From Crenobacter cavernae (GTDB lineage Bacteria > Pseudomonadota > Gammaproteobacteria > Burkholderiales > Chromobacteriaceae), in assembly GCF_003355495.1 (NCBI RefSeq), contig NZ_CP031337.1, positions 2,919,001-2,983,000 of the forward strand: a stretch of DNA of 64,000 bases. Reading direction: 5' to 3'. Shown here one piece after another: positions 61,242-64,000 of the stretch (position 1 is the first letter of the stretch; every line of letters starts with the position of its first letter). The notes beneath the pieces are model-generated. The model was not told where the DNA came from. It made no database searches and saw only the letters and a program-made list of their open reading frames with translations. Made by a program: the position numbers and the translations under genes.

Positions 61242-62217
61242 GCACGGCGGGGGAGTTATCGCGGCGGCGCGTCGTTACGGTATTCCGGAACGCGATTGGC
61301 TAGACCTATCCACCGGGCTGAACCCGCACGGCTGGCCGGTGCCCGCCTTGCCGGCTGACGCTTGGCAGCGTTTGCCAGAAACTAACGACGGGCTGGAACA
61401 GGCAGCGGCAGCGTATTACGGCAGCGCCTTGCTATTGCCCGTGGCTGGCTCGCAAGCGGCGATTCAGACCCTGCCGCTGCTGCGTGCGCCTGGCACGGCC
61501 GGCCTATTGAATCTGAGCTATGCCGAGCATGCCTACGCCTGGGAACGCCGCGGCCATCAGGTGCAGCGCTTTGCGCCCTCCGAACTGGACGCCGCAGTGA
61601 ATACCTTGGATGTATTACTGCTGTGCAACCCGAACAACCCCACCGGCCAGATGTTTACTCCCGAGCAACTGGAAGGCTGGCGGCAACGCTTGGCGATGCG
61701 TGGCGGTTGGCTGGTAGTCGATGAAGCGTTTATGGATTGCACGCCTCAGTTCAGCATCTTGAACAAGGTTGGCGCGCCGGGCTTGATCGTGCTGCGCTCG
61801 GTGGGCAAGTTTTTTGGCTTGGCCGGTATACGAGCGGGCTTTGTATTTGCCTGGCGCGAACTGCTGGATGCCTTGCAGGAAGAATTAGGACCGTGGGCAG
61901 TCAGCGGCCCGGCGCGGGCGGCAGTAAAGCTCGCCCTGCAGGATATGGCCTGGCAGCAGCAAACGCGCGCGCGGCTGACAGCCGATAGGGAACGCTTGGC
62001 TAGCCTGCTGAACCGATACGGCCCCACCCCGCATGGCGGCTGCGCGCTGTTTCAATGGCTGGCCGGGCCGCATACTTTTGCTGCGCATACCTTCCTGGCC
62101 GAGCGCGGCATTCTGACTCGCTATTTTGCCGAGCCGGAGAGCATTCGTTTTGGTTTGCCGGCTAACGAAGCTGATTGGCAACGGCTGGAAACCGCATTGG
62201 CCGCTTATCTTTTGTAG
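61234..62217 (+). CDS. cobD: Threonine-phosphate decarboxylase (CobD)
   Basis: 327-residue PLP enzyme of the aspartate aminotransferase fold that makes aminopropanol phosphate for the cobalamin nucleotide loop; the partner of CbiB, with which it overlaps. LDLSTGLNPHGWPVP near 23, CNPNNPTGQMF near 131 and the PLP Lys in LRSVGKFFGLAGIRAGF near 190 are visible. The stop TAG is the first part of a repeat element (see 62214). Confidence 0.93.
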   Translation: MLEHGGGVIAAARRYGIPERDWLDLSTGLNPHGWPVPALPADAWQRLPETNDGLEQAAAAYYGSALLLPVAGSQAAIQTLPLLRAPGTAGLLNLSYAEHAYAWERRGHQVQRFAPSELDAAVNTLDVLLLCNPNNPTGQMFTPEQLEGWRQRLAMRGGWLVVDEAFMDCTPQFSILNKVGAPGLIVLRSVGKFFGLAGIRAGFVFAWRELLDALQEELGPWAVSGPARAAVKLALQDMAWQQQTRARLTADRERLASLLNRYGPTPHGGCALFQWLAGPHTFAAHTFLAERGILTRYFAEPESIRFGLPANEADWQRLETALAAYLL

Positions 62218-62408
62218 GGCGCACTCGAAGCATCGCGGGCGAATCCATCACTGAGCGAATCAAAGATTCGCACGTAGAGATCCGCTCAGCAAAGCGCGGT
62301 GCGCCGAATGACATCCTTCGCCTCCCCCCATAATCCGCACCATCCTTAACCGCTTATCATGCGGCGCATTGCGCTTCACTTCGTTACGCTTCGAATGCGC
62401 CCTACGCA
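62214..62408. repeat. MITE-like palindromic repeat element
   Basis: The left end GTAGGGCGCACTCGAAGC (62214-62231) and right end GCTTCGAATGCGCCCTAC (62391-62408) are inverted copies matching at 17 of 18 bases. Inside are smaller palindromes: GCGAATCAAAGATTCGC (62257-62273) and GCGGCGCATTGCGC. There is no coding capacity. The family of TAGGGCGCA...TGCGCCCTA repeats is widespread in proteobacteria; here it lies at the cobD 3' end. Confidence 0.75.
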
Positions 62409-62532
62409 ACTGCGACGTGCAATGACATTGACCAATCATCTCACTAAATAATTACCAAAACGGTTACAAACACGCCATCCGGCTATAGGATTCCCCTCAA
62501 AACCCATTCACAATCAAGCCGTTGTAACGTAT

Positions 62533-62705
62533 CATCGGCCGCCTGTGACGGTGCCCTTTGAAGGGTGAAACGGGAATGCGGTGCAATGCCGCGGCTGCCC
62601 CCGCAACTGTAAGCGACGAGCCTGCGTTTAATTGCCACTGGAACCATCTGGGAAGGCCGCGCAGCGCGATGAAGCGCAAGCCAGGAGACCGGCCGTCACG
62701 CGTGT
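62533..62705 (+). ncRNA. Cobalamin riboswitch (classical) upstream of the NiCoT permease
   Basis: All core boxes are in order: CGGTGCCCTT, GAAGGGTGAAACGGGAA, TGCGGTGCAATGCCGCGGCTG, CCCCGCAACTGTAAGCG, CCACTGG, GGGAAGGCCGCG and GCAAGCCAGGAGACCGGCC. The outer helix CGGCCGCCTGTGACGG pairs with CCGGCCGTCACGCG. The gene downstream is a cobalt permease, a standard target. Confidence 0.93.
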
Positions 62706-62770
62706 CGACGCGAGCAGCGACTGGGCGGGGTGTACCGGTGGATTGCAAGAATGGCTATGCGCCCATTCAT

Positions 62771-62806
62771 GCCCTCGCTCGCGGCGACGTTACGTCTCCC
62801 GAGGGT
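62771..62806 (+). promoter_or_regulatory. Possible ribosome-site-sequestering hairpin of the riboswitch
   Basis: CCCTCG (62772-62777) can pair with CGAGGG (62800-62805), which is the Shine-Dalgarno of the permease start at 62811. This would let cobalamin binding block translation; the switching itself is inferred. Confidence 0.5.
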
Positions 62807-62810
62807 ACAC

Positions 62811-63863
62811 ATGACAGCTCCGCTCACCGGATTTACCAGCGGCCGCACTGCCAGCCGCCACGCCTTCCCGGTCGGCCTTCTTAGCCTATTGGTAGCCGCC
62901 AATCTTCTGGCTTGGCTCTGGGCGTTTAGCGCCTTCTCCCACCAGCCCGCCCTGCTCGGCACCGCCCTGCTCGCCTATTTATTCGGCCTGCGCCACGCGG
63001 TGGATGCCGACCATATCGCCGCCATCGACAACGTGGTGCGCAAGCTGATGCACGAACGGCAGCGCCCGTTTTCGGTCGGCTTCTATTTCTCGCTTGGGCA
63101 TTCCACCATTGTGATTCTGGCGGTGGCCGCTATCGCTTTGGCCGCCACGCAGTTCAAGCAACAGCTCGGCTCGTTCGAAGCAGTGGGCGCGGGGGTTTCG
63201 GCCTTTTTCCTGCTGGCGCTGGCCGTAATCAACCTCTCAATTCTCAAAGGCTTGTGGGCCAGCTTCCAGCGCATGAAGCGCGGCGAAACGGTGAGCGAGG
63301 AAGAAATGGACACGCTGCTATCCGACCGTGGCTGGCTGGCGCGGCTGCTGCGCCCGCTGTTCCGGCTGGTACGCCGCAGCTGGCATATGTTCCCGATTGG
63401 CTTGCTGTTTGGGCTCGGCTTCGACACCGCCAGCACCATCAGCCTGCTGTCCCTTTCCGCCGTTAACGCTGCAGAAGGCATCTCGCCGTGGTCGCTGATG
63501 GTGTTCCCGGCGCTGTTCACCGCCGGCATGGCGCTGCTCGACACTCTGGACAGCACGCTGATGGTAGGCGCGTACGCCTGGGCCTTCAATAACCCGCAAC
63601 GCAAGCTTTGGTACAACCTGAGCATCACCGCCGTTTCCGCGCTACTAGCGCTGCTGATCGGCGGACTGGGCGCACTGAGCCTGCTGGCCGAACAGTTTCA
63701 GCTGTCCGGCCTAGTGTGGAATGCGGTGGCGCTGCTCAACGATGGCCTGGAAAACTTCGGTTATCTGATGATTGGCGTGTTCGCGGCAGCCTGGGCGCTG
63801 TCGGCCGCCGTCTACAAATGGAAGCGTTATGACGTGCAATACAAGGCGCAGGCAAGCCGATGA
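62811..63863 (+). CDS. Nickel/cobalt permease of the NiCoT (HoxN/NixA) family
   Basis: 350 residues with about eight helices. The signature FGLRHAVDADHIAAIDN (residues about 59-75) is the metal-selective helix II; LFGLGFDTASTISLL is the second conserved block. Imports Ni2+ or Co2+; cobalt is likely since it is under a cobalamin riboswitch. The start at 62811 has a GAGGG ribosome site; a longer open frame begins at 62730 inside the leader. It overlaps the next gene by 4 bp (ATGA). Confidence 0.92.
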   Translation: MTAPLTGFTSGRTASRHAFPVGLLSLLVAANLLAWLWAFSAFSHQPALLGTALLAYLFGLRHAVDADHIAAIDNVVRKLMHERQRPFSVGFYFSLGHSTIVILAVAAIALAATQFKQQLGSFEAVGAGVSAFFLLALAVINLSILKGLWASFQRMKRGETVSEEEMDTLLSDRGWLARLLRPLFRLVRRSWHMFPIGLLFGLGFDTASTISLLSLSAVNAAEGISPWSLMVFPALFTAGMALLDTLDSTLMVGAYAWAFNNPQRKLWYNLSITAVSALLALLIGGLGALSLLAEQFQLSGLVWNAVALLNDGLENFGYLMIGVFAAAWALSAAVYKWKRYDVQYKAQASR

Positions 63864-64000
63864 GAACCCACAATAAACACGTGCTGATGTGCACCGGCCC
63901 GCGCTGCACCGAAGGCGGCATGCAGGCGGAACAGATGTTCAAGAAGCTGGGCCAAGCGATTGATGCCTGCCCCGGCATCGGCGTGAAGCGCACCCGCTCC
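63860..64000 (+). CDS. 2Fe-2S thioredoxin-like ferredoxin (5' part only)
   Basis: 47 residues before the window ends: MRTHNKHVLMCTGPRCTEGG then MQAEQMFKKLGQAI. The CTGPRC start resembles the (2Fe-2S) thioredoxin-like ferredoxins found next to cobalamin genes, where they may supply electrons for corrin-ring steps. It overlaps the permease by 4 bp and so belongs to the same riboswitch-controlled unit. Confidence 0.7.
   Translation, partial: MRTHNKHVLMCTGPRCTEGGMQAEQMFKKLGQAIDACPGIGVKRTRS

Overview
This window is chromosomal DNA of a high-GC (roughly two-thirds G+C by eye) betaproteobacterium. The most likely group is Neisseriales, in the Chromobacteriaceae range. The basis is the mix of conserved cores: rsxABCDGE-nth, pcnB-folK-dNK-panB-panC-panD, trxA-rho, yejABEF-fabI, leuA and murB. 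This is inference from gene content; no 16S or marker comparison was possible.

Layout. 0-1.3 kb: 5' part of a minus-strand kinase-like/ATPase signalling protein that leaves the window. 1.3-7.4 kb: DUF486 remnant, two cyclophilins, lpxH, a DinF-type MATE pump, selO and a LysR regulator. 7.4-11.7 kb: acetate uptake and activation operon (yjcH-actP-acs). 11.9-17.9 kb: rsxABCDGE-nth. 18-20 kb: a Do-type protease and a frameshifted rraA. 20.2-25.6 kb: a GFA protein, then panD, panC, panB, a deoxynucleoside-kinase-like protein, folK and pcnB on the minus strand. 25.7-28.9 kb: a three-gene 2-oxoacid dehydrogenase (E1 alpha, E1 beta, E2; no E3). 29-35 kb: exonuclease-like protein, small unknown, norM, murB, leuA. 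35-44 kb: phytase-like remnant, LysR plus a polyamine cluster (potF-like, acetylpolyamine-deacetylase-like, aguB), an orphan ABC-2 permease with an orphan CbiM-like protein, a CREST membrane protein and a glycine-rich secreted protein. 44-55 kb: nadC, ppnP, nudL, TRIC channel, rho, trxA, yejFEBA and fabI. 55.4-56.8 kb: a scrap heap of three broken insertion sequences. 56.8-64 kb: cobalamin/cobalt genes (CobC-like, cbtBA, cobQ, cbiB, cobD, a NiCoT permease, a ferredoxin-like protein) with two cobalamin riboswitches.

Most striking observation. The 9-mer TTGGCCGAG (extended GGTTGGCCGAGC) occurs about 52 times by hand count between 365 and 54681, in near-equal numbers on both strands (25 and 27). 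None was found from 54682 to 64000. Single copies lie inside genes. Paired inverted copies form the stems of at least six intergenic terminators, four of them between convergent genes. This is the arrangement of Neisseria and Pasteurellaceae DNA uptake sequences, but with an unrelated word. I propose it as a DNA-uptake-sequence dialect or an analogous genome-wide signal. Its absence from the IS scrap and cobalamin segment is an internal sign that this segment arrived later by transfer.

Other points of interest: uptake-like words inserted in the linkers of the RsxC C-terminal repeats; a phytase-like gene fragment lying exactly between two uptake-word terminators; a one-base frameshift in rraA; a deoxynucleoside-kinase homologue with a damaged P-loop; a chimeric ORF spanning two different transposase remnants; and a short palindrome shared by the IS5 remnant and a repeat element in the cobalamin segment.
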